From Pithys albifrons albifrons (taxonomy: Eukaryota; Chordata; Aves; Passeriformes; Thamnophilidae), in the NCBI RefSeq assembly GCF_047495875.1, contig NC_092497.1:62831977-62895976 (forward strand): 64,000 bases of DNA, given 5' to 3'. A program made the position numbers and the translations under genes. Shown here piece by piece: positions 30,600-42,110 of this stretch; within the stretch, counting starts at the first letter, position 1, and each line of letters starts with the position of its first letter. The notes beneath the pieces were generated by a model. The model was not told the origin of the DNA and did no database searches. It saw nothing but the letters and a program-made list of their open reading frames with translations.

Positions 30600-31720
30600 A
30601 AGGGAGAGAAAGCAGCAAGAGAGACTGTGTGAGGGAAATAACAATTTATTGCCTTTTTCTTGAATACAGAGCTGCAAGAGCTCTACTAATGCTGCCGGTG
30701 GGGCAGGGTCTTGGAGAGCTGGAGAGAATCCTGGGGTCTGGGGAATGTCCTGTTTGGGGGGTGCCAGGATCCCATGGGCAATCACTCCCTGCCCTGCCTT
30801 GGAGTGGAGGGGCAGTGGTTGCTGCCCTGGGTAGAGGAACCTGTCACTGCCACCGCCTGTCCTGGCTCCTCCTGGGGCTGCTCCTGCTCTGCAGGGATGG
30901 GCACAAGGCATGGCAGATTGTGATGCCTGTGTGGAGAGGCCTCCAAAGTCTTGGCTTCTTTCTCATCCTCAGAGACTGCAGGGTTGCTGGCAGGAGTTCC
31001 CTCCTGTGAGTTGGTGCAGCTGGAGCTGGAGTTGCTGGAGCTGGTGCTGTCTGCTGCGATGTCGTCATCATCGTCAGCAGTATGGGAGTGCAGCAGTCTC
31101 TGGGCCTTCTCACTGCACAGGCCAGCAATGATGGAGATGCTGTCCTAGACTAGAGGCACTGTGTGTTCCTCCAGGATGTTCTGCAGACTCTGGACCATGA
31201 TCCCCACATTTGGACCAAAGACACAGAGGGTGTGCAGGATGCTGCTCTGTGCATTCCTTGCCAGCTACCACTGGTCCCTATAGATGGTCTCCAGCCTTCG
31301 GTGCAGCCACAGCCTCAGGGGGTTCAGGAGCTGCTGTTGTTGATGGAAAAGTTCTGCCCAGAGGTCAGGCAGGATGCCGCCAACAGCTTGGGGTGGTGTC
31401 TCAAGAGAAGATGGATGGGATGCCACAGGAGCTCTTCCTGCCTGGCTCATGGCATCTGGCAGCTCATCAGGGGCTGTCATCACGATCTCCTTGCAGGCCT
31501 CAGAAAACCTGACAGTCTCTATCCTTCTTCTGCAGAGCAGGAACACTGTATTTACTTGTGTCCACCGCAGGATGCAGCCTCATCAAAAATGATGGTGACA
31601 GGGCAGAGCAGAAGCCATGTCCTTCTGGGTGTCCTGGCAGATGGGGCAGCTGCTGTCTGTCTCCGAGGCCATTTTTGTGCTCTGCAGTGCATTGGGAAGA
31701 ACTGAGAATCAGGACCTGCT
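30600..31720 (-). pseudogene. TOPORS-like RING E3 ligase pseudogene
   Basis: A minus-strand reading from ATG at 31672 to a stop at 30782 (about 297 codons) begins MASETDSSCPICQDTQKD and continues to ALPCHHHF, the first half of a C3HC4 RING finger. After a TGA it resumes with GCILRWTQ and a degraded second zinc cluster (FLLCRRRIETVRFSE). This is the arrangement of TOPORS-type ubiquitin/SUMO ligases. A helical middle region (GGILPDLWAELF...LETIYRDQW) and a Ser/Gln/Glu-rich tail follow, which I associate with TOPORS-like copies in songbirds (from memory). In-frame stops after HHHF, after RDQW and after TVPLV, plus loss of RING cysteines, make it non-functional. An AATAAA signal near 30640 (minus strand) fits its 3' end. 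A splice-acceptor-like CACTGCAG lies just upstream of the ATG, so it may be a gene duplicate rather than a retrocopy. Confidence 0.8.
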
Positions 31721-31742
31721 TTCCTTCTCTGGTATCATACAC

Positions 31743-33264
31743 TGCCAGAGAGGAGGAGAGGGTTAAATGACCAGGCCCCTCAAGAACAACACCCTACCAG
31801 CACCTTAAGCCCTATCCCTTCCCCAGCCCCTGTAGAGGATGTTTCCTTACACAGCCAACCTTCACTGCTGCAAGCACCCACAGTGCCCAGCTGCCTGAAT
31901 CAGGGAGGGCCAGACAATGCGGAATGATTACTCCGGGTCTGCACTAAAGTCCAGTCAGCACAAGAGAAACATGCATCAGTCCTATAGTCCTGTCTGGATG
32001 GAGTACAGGCTGTCACACGCTGCTGCTCAGAGATCTCACCTTCCACCAGTGGGTGATGTCGCAACAGGATGTCCTTCCCTGCCAGTGCATGGTGTTAGGA
32101 GAAAAAAGGAAAGGCTGTTTCTTGTTTTCAACTTGTACATTTCTGTGTTGCTCTCCCTTGGCCACCTTCATCATAAACCCATGGCCCTGTGATTCACCTC
32201 CACTACTGATGCCTTGCCAAGATTTCCTGTGAGGGCCAGAGTGATGGGACCAGTCAGTATGGACTGACTGCAGATGGATGACCCTTCTTCCTCACTATCT
32301 TTCCCTGGGCTATGCAAGGATTTGGAAGACTTGAGTGGTTAGTAGCCAGAGAGTCTTTCTCCCCTGTGGCTCATTTCCCTGCTGGCAGGGAGCAGCAAAA
32401 AGAGATGCTTAGCTCCAGCCCATCGGCTGCCACTGGCACTCACTCACAGTGCCAGGTCTCTCTCCACTTACCAAGTCTCCATGTTTCTTGAAGCCAGTGT
32501 GTTGGTGCTCCTCAAAAACACCAGCAATGGGGCTTGGCCCCACACCTGCACAAAGAACTTGCAGTTGCTGTCCCTCCAGAGCAGGGTAGAAGGGCACTCT
32601 GCTCACCACTCTGGAGAGGCCAGGATCCATCACCACTTGGACTGTGCTGTCCCATCACCCCCTCTTGCTTCTGGTTACTGTCATCACTGACAGGCATTAG
32701 CCCAAGCATTTCTTTTTCCATCTGGGAGAGCATCATCTGTTAGTTTGAGGGCTGGCTGGTGGGAGGTGAGGGTGCTGTGTGTATCCACCACATGACTCTG
32801 CTGTAGGGTGAGAGATCTCTCCTCAACCTCTGCAAATGAAGTATGTCCACTACCATACTTTGATGTTTAGCAATCTCTACCCAGAAAAAGATGGAATTTT
32901 GTTCAGGAGCACTTTTTTGTGTTGTTATTGGGAGGGGGATTTCTCTTTGCTTAAGTACCTGCTGCATTGTGCCATTTGTATTTCTTTTCATTTGGATTTG
33001 AACTTTAATTACTTTTTAAGAGTTTTAAAGGTCTGAAGAGGCAGGCAGGACCTGGAATTTCACAGTATCTAGGTATTTCCTGTTTCCTGTGAAAGCCAAG
33101 GTAAAAAATGCCTCAGGAGATGCATCTCATACTTTAAAAGGACTCTGCCCCAAGGTACTGTAAGAATCATAAGTTCTTTGCACACATACCACAGAACTTA
33201 CCCTAATTATCTCACTGACTTGATCACACTTCATTAATTTTCCCCCCTGTCTCATGTGCCCTGG
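31743..33264. other. Moderate-GC sequence upstream of the RING pseudogene
   Basis: No supported gene. On the minus strand, 32484-32636 reads as an open stretch ending at a donor-like GTAAGT (near 32474), so it may be a leftover upstream exon of the RING pseudogene or of another gene. I found no matching acceptor or family motif. Confidence 0.35.
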
Positions 33265-33640
33265 AATCATAAAATGACAGAAAGCCTGGGCATAGAAAGC
33301 ACCTGTAGAGATCATCTAGTCCAGTACATGTGCCACTGTCAAGGTCACTTTCTACTTGACAGGCCCAGCAGACCCTCATCCAACCTGACCCTGAACACTG
33401 CCAATGAGAGGCATCACAGCTTCTCTGGGCAACCTATTCCCATGTTTCAATGGAGCAGAAGGACAGAATCCCCTTCTCTGACCCACTGGATGTCCTTCTT
33501 TAGACAGACCAGGATACCATGGGCTTTCAGCACTGCAAGCACACAGCGCTGCCTCATAGCCAGTGTTTCATTCTCCAGTATCCCCCAGTCCTTCTCCACT
33601 GGGCTGCTCTCAATCCATTCATCACCCCTATTATTTTAAG
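33265..33640 (-). mobile_element. CR1 LINE fragment, antisense
   Basis: The plus strand begins with a degenerate GGAATCATAAAATGACAG and reads GAGATCATCTAGTCCAG, then CTCTGGGCAACCTATTCCC. This is the reverse complement of a CR1 3' untranslated region and end of ORF2. It lies about 400 bp before an opposite-orientation CR1. Confidence 0.75.
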
Positions 33641-34054
33641 TTCTGGAAGGTGCCTTGATAAAAGAGGAGGCATTTCACAACCTGGGAAAAGAGTTACAGT
33701 TCAAAGGGATCGAGGCTGAGCCAAGTGGCAGCATTTAACTACACACAGGGTAGACATTTGCCCTTGACCAGATGGATCGTTTGCAGGTTTGGGCTGCAAA
33801 ATGTAACATTTGGGGAAGAAGAAAAGGGCACAGATATTCATGTTTGCAGCAGCTGAAAACTGGCAGTATTGGAACATGTAGCAGTTCATGGAAGACATCT
33901 CTCTCATTCAGGATTTTCCTCTATGTTGGAAGAGGGTGCAAGTTCTGGAGTCTGCACTCACCTTTTGCTTGGAGGAGGACCTCGACCAGGGGAGAGCAGC
34001 AAGTGCTGTGACGGTGATGGAGACATGCTTGGTGCACCTGAGGAGGAGGAGCAG
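33641..34054. other. Spacer between two CR1 copies
   Basis: No gene or recognised repeat. The plus-strand frames here have no family similarity that I can name. Confidence 0.4.
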
Positions 34055-35999
34055 CTGAGGAAGTGGAGTGCTGCAGGGAACGGCTGGCTACTTACGAAGA
34101 ATTTAGAAAGATAGCTAGGTCATGCAGAAAAATAATCAGGGAAAGAAAAGTAAAATTTAAAGTTAATTTGGCTAATTCTGTTAGGGATAACAAAAAGTCG
34201 TTCTATAAATACATTAATAACAAAAGGAGGGGCAAGGAAAACCTCCATTCTCTTTTGGATTTTGAGGGGAATATAGTTAACAAAGATGAGAAGAAGGCTG
34301 AGATACTTAACACCTACTTTGCCTCAGTTTTTATCAGTAAGACAAGTGGATCTCAAGATAACTGTCCTCTGGAGCTGGTAGACAGAGACAGGAAGCCAAA
34401 TAGCACCCCTTGTATTCCAGAAGAAAATAGTGACTTACTGAGCCAGCTGAATTCTCACAAGTCTATGGGACCAGATGGGATCCATCCCAGGGTGATGAGG
34501 GAGCTGGCAGAAGAGCTTGCCAAGCCACTCTCCAACACCTTCCAACAGTCCTGGCTCTCTGGGGAGGTCCCAGGCAATTGGAAGATGGCAAATGTCACCC
34601 CAATCCACAAAAAGGGCTGCAAGCAGGACCCTGGCAACTACAGGCCTGTCAGCCTGACCTCCATGCCTGGCAGGGTTATGGAGATCATCCTGAGTGCAAT
34701 CACACAGCACCTTCAGGTTGGACAAGGGATTAGATCCAGCCAGCAGGGATTTAGGAGGGGCATGTCCTGTCTGACCAACCTGATCTCTTTTTACGATCAG
34801 GTGACCCACCTGGTGGATGAGGGGAAGGCTGTGGATGTGGTCGATCTAGACTTCAGCAAGGCCTTTGACACTGTCTCCCATAATATACTGCTGGAAAAGC
34901 TGGTAGCCCATGGCTTGGACAGGTGTACCCTCTGCTGGGTTAGGAGCTGGCTGGAGGGTCGGGCCCAGAGAGTGCTGGTGAACGGAGCTGCATCCAGCTG
35001 ACAGCCAGTCACCAGTGGTGTTCCCCTCGGGTCTGTGTTGGATCCAGTCCTGTTAAACATCTTTATTGATGATTTAGATGAGGGGATTGAGTCCATCATC
35101 AGCAAATTTGCTGATGACACCAAGTTGGGAGGGAGTGTGGACCTGCTGGAAGGCAGGAGGGCTCTGCAGAGGGATCTGGATAGACTTGAGAGATGGGCTG
35201 ATTCCAATGGGATGAAGTTCAATAAGGCCAAGTGCCGGCTCCTGCACTTTGGCCACAACAACCCCCTGCAGCACTACAGGCTGTGCACAGAGTGGCTGGA
35301 GAGCAGCCAGGCAGAAAGGGACCTGGGGGTACTAATTGACAGGAAGCTCAACATGAGTTAACAGTGTGCCCAGCTGGTCAAGGAGGCCAATGGAATCCTG
35401 GCCTGTATCAAACAAAAATAGCGTGGCCAGCAGGACCAGGGCAGTGATCCTTCCCCTGTACTCTCAGTTGGTGAGGCCACACCTTGAGTATTGTGTTCAG
35501 TTCTGGGCCCCTCAGTTCAGGAAAGATATTGAGGTGCTGGAGCAGGTGCAGAGAAGAGCAACAAGGCTGGTGAAGGAACTGGAGCATGAGTCCTATGGGG
35601 AGAGGCTGAGAGAGCTGGGGTTGTTTAGCCTGGAGAAGAGGAGGCTCAGAGGTGACCTCATCAGTGTCTAGAACTACCTGAAGGGAAGTTATAGCCAGGT
35701 GCGGGTTGGTCTCTTCTCCCAGGCACTCAGCAATAGGACAAGGGGGCACGGGCTCAAGCTCTGCCAGGGGATATTTAAGTTGGATATCAGAAAGAAATTC
35801 TTTACAGTGAGAGTAATCAGGCATTGGAATGGGCTGCCCAGAGAGATGGTGGATTCCCTATCCCTGGAAGTTTTTACACTGCGATTGGACGTGGCACTGA
35901 GTGCTATGATCTGGTAAATTGAATGGAACTGGACAAAGGGTTGGACTTGATGATCTCGGAGATCTTTTCCAACCCAATCAATTCTGTGATTCTATGAAT
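34055..35999 (+). mobile_element. CR1 LINE, 5'-truncated, decayed ORF2 (reverse transcriptase)
   Basis: The ORF2 remnant encodes a non-LTR reverse transcriptase. The frame from 34063 contains KSMGPDGIHPRVM, GNYRPVSLTS, the Q-G-F-R-R-G segment and DLDFSKAFDTVSHNIL. After an in-frame TGA (34999-35001) the same frame gives the catalytic FADD at 35107-35118. A TAA at 35359, a one-base shift near 35390-35420 and a stop near 35669 break the rest, which still shows the [10 protein letters not shown] and VQRRATRLV segments. The 3' end is CCAACCCAATCAATTCTGTGATTCTATGAA, interrupted here only by description: 8-bp repeats typical of CR1. The endonuclease domain is missing, as usual for 5'-truncated copies. 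It cannot move on its own. Confidence 0.93.
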
Positions 36000-36208
36000 G
36001 CCTGGCATCACCTGGGAAGTGCCAGTGTCATTTAGTCCTTGTTGCCTACCAGGGAAGAAGAGAGACCCTGGGGCTGCAGGCAGTGTTACTGAAGAGCAGG
36101 GGAAGAAAACACTCCTGTGATTGAACTGCAGCATTTCCATTTGGGAAAAGCAAATCCAAACTTTGACTGAATGGTTGCACTTCCTCTGTACACTCCTTCT
36201 TTCACTAC

Positions 36209-37380
36209 TGTAATGGTTTGACCCATGGCTTCCTCAGTAACCATTGTATCTAAGGAAGTTACAAGTATTCCACACCTGTCTTCCCCACGTAGCAGGGGAG
36301 GAGGGGTTTAGATTTTTTCTTCTTCCCTTCCTTGGCTGGGGAGCTCGTGGGTGGTGGTTTGTCCTAGTTCAGCAGGAGGGACCAGCTAACCCTGTGTGGG
36401 GGTGATCAAAGCTGTGTATTCTACCCCCTCTATCATTCCCCATGGTCAATGGGCCATTAGCAGCAGCTGCCCAGGGAGCCACTGTCACCTTCACACCCAG
36501 CCTGAGGGGGGTGGAGCTGCTAATGGGCCATCAACATGTTGCTCAACACCCCCTGGCTCCCAGAGTTAATCACCCATTGTGTGAGTCCCCGCCCAGGGGG
36601 AGGGACTGAGTGCTCCCTGAGGGTACATAAGTGGTGGGTAAGAAGACCTCAGGAACCTCTCGTCGGATCCAGAGCAGCAGCAGGACCTTGACAGGAGGAG
36701 ATCCCCGCTCTCGCCGAGACCACAGCCCTCACCTGCACCAACAGGTTTTTCTTTTCCTTTTGCTCTGGACTTGGGGGAACCACAGGGGTCTCAGCACAAG
36801 GGCAAACAAACCCCCTTGGGTTTGTGCCCCAGGACACTGGGTTATACTGCTGGGGTTTTGTGAGTTGAAAGCAATTTCCCTTGTGTGTCAGTGTTGTTAT
36901 TGTAATATTATTATTAAATTTTAGGTTTGACTTATAATCTCTCTTGTGCTGAGTTCATTTCCCCTGCTGGTTCACCTCTAAACCAGCACATGGTTGAAGC
37001 CTGATCCCTCCGGTTGTTGGTGATTCTCCTGTCCTGTGTGAGATTGTTTCATGCTTGTTCCCCTTCCTTGAGGTTTTTAATTGTGTTTGTTTTGATTCAT
37101 TTGGTTTCCTTAGGTTGGGTTTGTGTCTTTCCTATTTTCTGGTTAATCAGTCCCCTTTTTTCCCTTCCCTTCTCCCCTGGGGGTGGGATCCTATGTACTG
37201 TGCATACAGTGTGGTTTGTGAATGTTAGAAAATATAATTTATTCTTTTTATTCAGTTCAGTTTCTTCAGAGTGCGTTTCTTTTTGTTTGTTTTTTTTCTC
37301 TTTTCCTTTGCTGGACAGTTTCTGGGAGGGGGAAGGGGGGCCAGTCCAGGGTTGGCAATAGCTAGGCCAAACCTGTTACA
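36209..37380 (+). mobile_element. Solo LTR (ERV-L-like) with ACTAC target duplication and nested insertion
   Basis: Starts TGTAATGGTTTGACCC and ends CCTGTTACA, giving TGTAA...TTACA inverted ends. It is flanked on both sides by ACTAC (36204-36208 and 37381-37385), a 5-bp target-site duplication of the size made by ERV-L class elements. It matches the truncated LTR at 24270. A different LTR is inserted at about 36393-36990. No internal retroviral sequence remains, so this arose by recombination between the two LTRs of a provirus. Confidence 0.88.
36393..36990 (+). mobile_element. Nested solo LTR inside the older LTR
   Basis: About 600 bp absent from the sister LTR at 24270. It begins near TGTGTGGGGGTGATC, carries a TACATAAG promoter-like box (36625), a GC-rich start-site region with CTCTCGTCGGATCC, an ATTAAA polyadenylation-like signal (36912) and ends AAACCAGCACA. 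The order is U3-R-U5. I cannot verify a target duplication, so ends may be off by some bases. It must be younger than the host LTR. Confidence 0.65.
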
Positions 37381-37385
37381 ACTAC

Positions 37386-39092
37386 AAACAAACCAGACAA
37401 ACATGTTCCATTGAGAGTTATCATCACATGATTGGCTTGACTCTGAGCAGGCAAACCAAATCACTTAACCATCTGGTACCAATTTGGCCAGTACTGGATT
37501 TGTGTAAGCTTATATATATATAAAGGTTTTCTTGTATGTGCACATGTGTGTGCTGGCACAGGTGCAAGAGTTCTGCAAGGAAAACTTTTGTAAATTTTCC
37601 ATACAAGCTGACTTTTATAAACATCCAAGCTTACACAAATGCAGTTTACAAAAGTTCTCCTTGTACAGCTCCCAGCATACATATGTACACAGACACACAT
37701 GCACTAACTTACATCCTTCAGGACATTTCTACAAGAATCTTGTACATGACAGAGAGTTCCTGTTGGGAGCAGCAGTTGTTTCTTACTAACTGAAGAATCA
37801 CAATAGAAGAAATTTCCTTGTACACATAATTATCATCTTGGGATCAGACCTTGTAGAAACTACTCTCCGTACAGAGCTTTGTTCATTGAGGATGGGAGAG
37901 ATGAGGGCAATGCAAGGAGTCAAAAAGTATCTAAAAGGGTTGTATTTTCCCTATAACCTTGCCACATCTTTAGCTCCAGGGAAGCTGTGAAGGTCAGGCC
38001 CACATATGTTAAAATAACTCATCTCAGACAAAGGGATGGGACTGCCTTGCCCAGAAGGCAGGGACACAGCATTGAACCTTTGGCTCCTGCACCAGAGTCT
38101 TCATTCAGCCTTTTGCCTTCATGCAGCCTTTCTTCTGGGAGCAAGGGTAAGGTGTGTTTTATGAGATCAAGCTGCTCTTCTCTTCTCCTCACACACCAAG
38201 CCTGAATTTCTTCATTCTGCTTGAAGACTGGAAGCTCCCGTTCTAAGAGGGTTCAGATAAACTGGGCTTTAATGCTTTATAACTGAGAAGCTATTTCCAA
38301 AAGTACATGAAATACTGGAGTCTTAGGAGCAAGGGGAAGAAGCCAGGCAGGACTCATTTTGCCCACTCACTCCAGCACTGTTTCCCAGGTGAAGTGTCCC
38401 TGAAAACCCCCTGAACTCCAGGATCTCCCCCACTCTGCAGTCCCACAGCCAGTGCTGTACCCACTGCAGGCTCCTGACTTATTCTGGGTCATCCCTCTAA
38501 GGCTTGGCTGTCCCACCTCCTACACACTGAATGGAGAGGCACAGCAGCAGAATTCAAATGTGGGTAGCGATTTCTTTATTTAAGGCTCAGAGAGTTGAAA
38601 TATTTGGACATTCTGCAATAACTGAGTTCACAGACAGATCAAGGCCTGGCTATTGCTTTATTGGTAGTAATAGCACTAATAAAAGCAGTAGTAAAAATAA
38701 TACCATGAAGAGAAACTTTAAAAAAATCAAATAAAAAACTTTATGACAACTGAGTCAGATGAAATGCAGTTTTTTAAAACATTCTCTTAAAAAAATAAAC
38801 ATCAGGGAAACTGTGTGCTACTACCAGGACTCCTTATGAAGAAAAAAAATAGAAAGAGTGGTTCATAAAAGGAAGCATGGAGTGCGAGCAGTATGAGAGT
38901 ATCAATTCCAGGTAACTCATTCTGAAATCAACAGATGCCAGTATGATGCAATCTGGTCCACCTAGAGAAGAAATTCAGAATGACAAATACAAGGTACTGG
39001 ATTCTGGCCAGTCTATTGCCTTCCACACTTTTTACCTTCTCTGGCAATTCTTTGTTAACATATAACTCTCCAGATCAGACAGTTTCCTTAGA
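37386..39092. other. Intergenic sequence with a fold-back segment
   Basis: No gene recognised. The notable element is the inverted-repeat region at 37498-37720. The rest shows short unremarkable frames. Confidence 0.5.
37498..37720. repeat. Nested inverted repeats (fold-back element)
   Basis: ATTTGTGTAAGCTT at 37498-37511 is exactly complementary to AAGCTTACACAAAT at 37627-37640. GCAAGGAAAACTTTTGTAAA near 37576 pairs with TTTACAAAAGTTCTCCTTGT near 37646 with two mismatches and a changed end base. A looser pairing extends outward through the GTGCACATGTGTGTGCTGG and CCAGCATACATATGTACACAG segments. It could be a MITE-like element or a decayed palindrome. Confidence 0.6.
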
Positions 39093-39505
39093 AACATAGA
39101 ACCACAGAATGGTTTGGGTTTGAAGGAGCCTCAAAGACCAGTTCCAACCCCATGCCATGGGCAAGAATACCTTTTCCATTAGACCAGGTTGCTCCAAATC
39201 CCATCCCACCTGGACACTCACAGGGTTGGACCAGCCACAGCTTCTCCAAGCAACCTGTGCCAGGGCCTCACCACCCTCATTGCAAAACAATGCGTCCTGT
39301 CTAAATCTTTTGGTCCTTGCCCTGGCATTACAGGCCCTCTAACCTTACTCTTTTGGGGCTTTTTTGCTTTCTCTTTTGTTCTCTTTGCCTTTTCTTGAAG
39401 GGCTTTCCAGATGAGACTCCACATAGTCTTTCTACTGGAATCTCATGGCAGCAATACACTCATCATTCCAGAGGGGTCAGGAGCACTGGGACACATTTTT
39501 TCTAG
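39093..39505 (-). mobile_element. CR1 LINE fragment, antisense
   Basis: The plus strand begins ACATAGAACCACAGAATGG and continues with GGTTTGGGTTTGAAGGAGCC and the CCAACCCCATGCCATGGGC block, the reverse complement of a CR1 3' end. The 5' limit on the right is approximate. Confidence 0.85.
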
Positions 39506-41579
39506 TCCATGAAGTTCATTAGTAGTTACCTCTCTCTTAACTTTTCATGTGTTTTTATTTTGGTTCCTAAAGGCTGTCTTTCCTGTTGTATTTATCTGCT
39601 CCCCTAACCAAAATCAATTAACATCACATTCACTTGGGAAAGTGATCAAGTATCTGAAATCTGCATTCACATTCACTACACTGAAGGCCTCCCATTCATC
39701 CTGCTGCCTGTTATGTTTTATGTTGAATTCAGAGATGGAAAGGGTGCATAGAAAAAGAAAAAAAGCAAGAAAAACTCTCAGCAGCTGGAGAACATTCTTA
39801 TCATTATATTGATATTCAGAAATGGAAAGAGCCCAAATCTAATTCTCAGTGCAGTATCTATGACCAGCTGGGAACTATAACCCACAAGATTCAGTGAAGT
39901 GAGTAAATGTGAGCTAAATGTTGATGGACTGGAAGACAACTCTATTGTCTCTTTATTTAATAAAAGGGCCTTCTTTAAAAAAAAAAACAAAAAACAAAAA
40001 ACAAACCAACTTGCATATGCTAATGTCTTTCCATTTTTTCTCAATGCCTTCTACCCAGCCAGTGTCCACCACATCCCCACTGTGCTACAGTATCTAATTA
40101 CCTGTAGCAAACAAAGATGAAGAGAGAAGTTTGCCATAAAGTTCAGCCTTCTGAAAGAATGATTTCTATTAAAAGATTCCATCAGGTCTTTCCAATTAAA
40201 CCTCTTTCCTCCATTAATTCCCAGTTCTCATAAATACTACACAAATTCATCCTTCATGCAGGGCCTTGTGCTGACTGTCAGTTTGTGTTGTGATGAATGT
40301 GTTTCTTTATATTGGCTTGATTGAGTCGATTCTGACTTCTGCCTACTCGTATGATTGTCTTTTATCTTAATTTTCAGATTTCTCAGTCAGAACTACAATG
40401 TCTCAGTAAAGTGCTCCTGACAACTGACTCCTTTTTGCCAAATTTCAGATGTCTTGACAAAGATCAGTTCTTTCCTTTTCCCTTCACCTTTACTGCCTCA
40501 GGTTCAAATGACAGATGGTGTCTTATCAGCCGTGCAACATTGAAAAATCAGCTTTTCAAGAAGATACCAGTTACAAACCACTCTGTATTTCCAACTTTAT
40601 TTTTGTAGCCTCTCCATCACACACTCCACACTTTGATGTTAGAGAACAGTCAACATATTTTGCTAGTACAGCTTCAAAGCTGGCCTCCCCTCTCTGTTTT
40701 AGCCTGTAGCTAATAAATACAGCAAATGCTTCAACTGACTTCCTGTGGTGATCTGGAAAGACAGATGGAAAAGGTATTTGACATTTCTTCCAATCACCTC
40801 TCTGCTTCTGTGGAGTTGCAGTCCAGGCACACAGCTCTCCCCAGTGCTGTTTAACCTGTTCACAGCACTAGTACTTTTCTCTTTTACCTTTCTACCATAA
40901 AATGATCAGGAATCACGACAGGTCATCCAAGGATGTTGCATCCATGTTCTTTGTCTTTAGTCCAGCTGTCCTTTTTCAGCTCCACGGTGTTGCTTCTTCA
41001 CTTCCTGAGAGCCTCTTAAAACAAAATCCTCAATGAAGTGATTACAGTGGTTTGATCAATCAAAAGCTTAGCAGGTCTGGAGGGCTGAGGCTGAACAGTC
41101 TTAAGCCATAACTAAATGAGGAGTCACCAGGATTTCAGCAGGAAATGCCTTTGGTTTCTAAGGCAGCTGCCAAAGGGCTGAGCTTTCCCTGAGTTCACTA
41201 GGATCCATCATGGAAACAACAATTTCAAAGATTCTTCGTCAAAAATTAGGATATCCAGGAAAAGGAGCTGACCAAGATGATAAGGCAGTTCTACCAACAA
41301 ATTCTTGTTTCTTGGACCTCACTGTGAGCTTGTTAGCTGCTATTTCATGCGATGTATCTCCCTTCTTGTGGATTGGGCTTGAAAGCATAAAAAGATCAAA
41401 CACGGAATAGCATCCTTTTTTCATAAAATTTTATGTAAGTCCACACTCGGCAACGATACGGGTTTGGTTTCCAAGCCTCTCGCTGTGAAACCTTATGGCC
41501 ACCAGATGATGTATTGAAGCCTTGAAATCTTTCCCAGAGCTTTCTTGCTCTGCGGGCAGCCAGGACAGAGGTGTGTCAT
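39506..41579. other. AT-rich DNA upstream of the HSF-type exon
   Basis: No supported gene. An A-rich CAAAAAA array lies at about 39978-40004. The 3' part would include any distal promoter of the HSF-type exon, but I saw no clear heat-shock element or TATA box. Confidence 0.5.
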
Positions 41580-42110
41580 CTCCGCCTGTCACCGCCGGGG
41601 CGCGGGGACAGGGTGCGGCTTGGGCAGCGCCCGCCACACTCGCCGTCCCGTCCGGGCTCGCTGTCGCGCGTCTGTCGCGATGTGCGTGCAGCTCCCAGCC
41701 GGGGCTCTGCCGCGCGGCGCCGTCGCAGCCGAGGCCGTTGCGCTCCAGGCTTTGCGTGCGCGCGGCCCCGCGTGTCGCGACAGTCCGTCGGCGACCGGCG
41801 CGATGGAGGAGGTGCCGCTGCCCGCTGGCGTCAGCCCCGGCACCTTCCCCGCCAGGCTGTGGCAGCTGGTGAACAGCCCCCGCGTCCGCTCCGTGCGCTG
41901 GGACCCGCGGGCGCAGGGGCTGCTCGTCGATCGGGCGCTCTTCGAGCGGGAGCTGCTGAGCGCGGGCGGCGCCGTCGGGGCGGGCGGGGATGTGGCGGTG
42001 GCGGCCCCGGGCGTCTTCAAAGCCACGAACTTCGGCAGCTTCGTGCGGCAGCTCAACATGTACGGCTTCCACAAGACGCCGGCGCTGGCGTGCATGTGCA
42101 GGGGCTGGGG
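41580..42110. promoter_or_regulatory. CpG island covering the HSF-type exon
   Basis: A sharp 530-bp rise in G+C and CpG density in an otherwise AT-rich neighbourhood, with runs such as GCGCGGCGCCGTCGC and GTGTCGCGACAG. It spans the probable start region and the DNA-binding-domain exon, as expected of an unmethylated promoter. It also leaves long shadow frames on the minus strand. Confidence 0.75.

Noticed and set aside
41500..41580. Possible heat-shock element upstream of the HSF-type exon
   Set aside because: GAA and TTC blocks are present but not at the 5-bp spacing of a heat-shock element.
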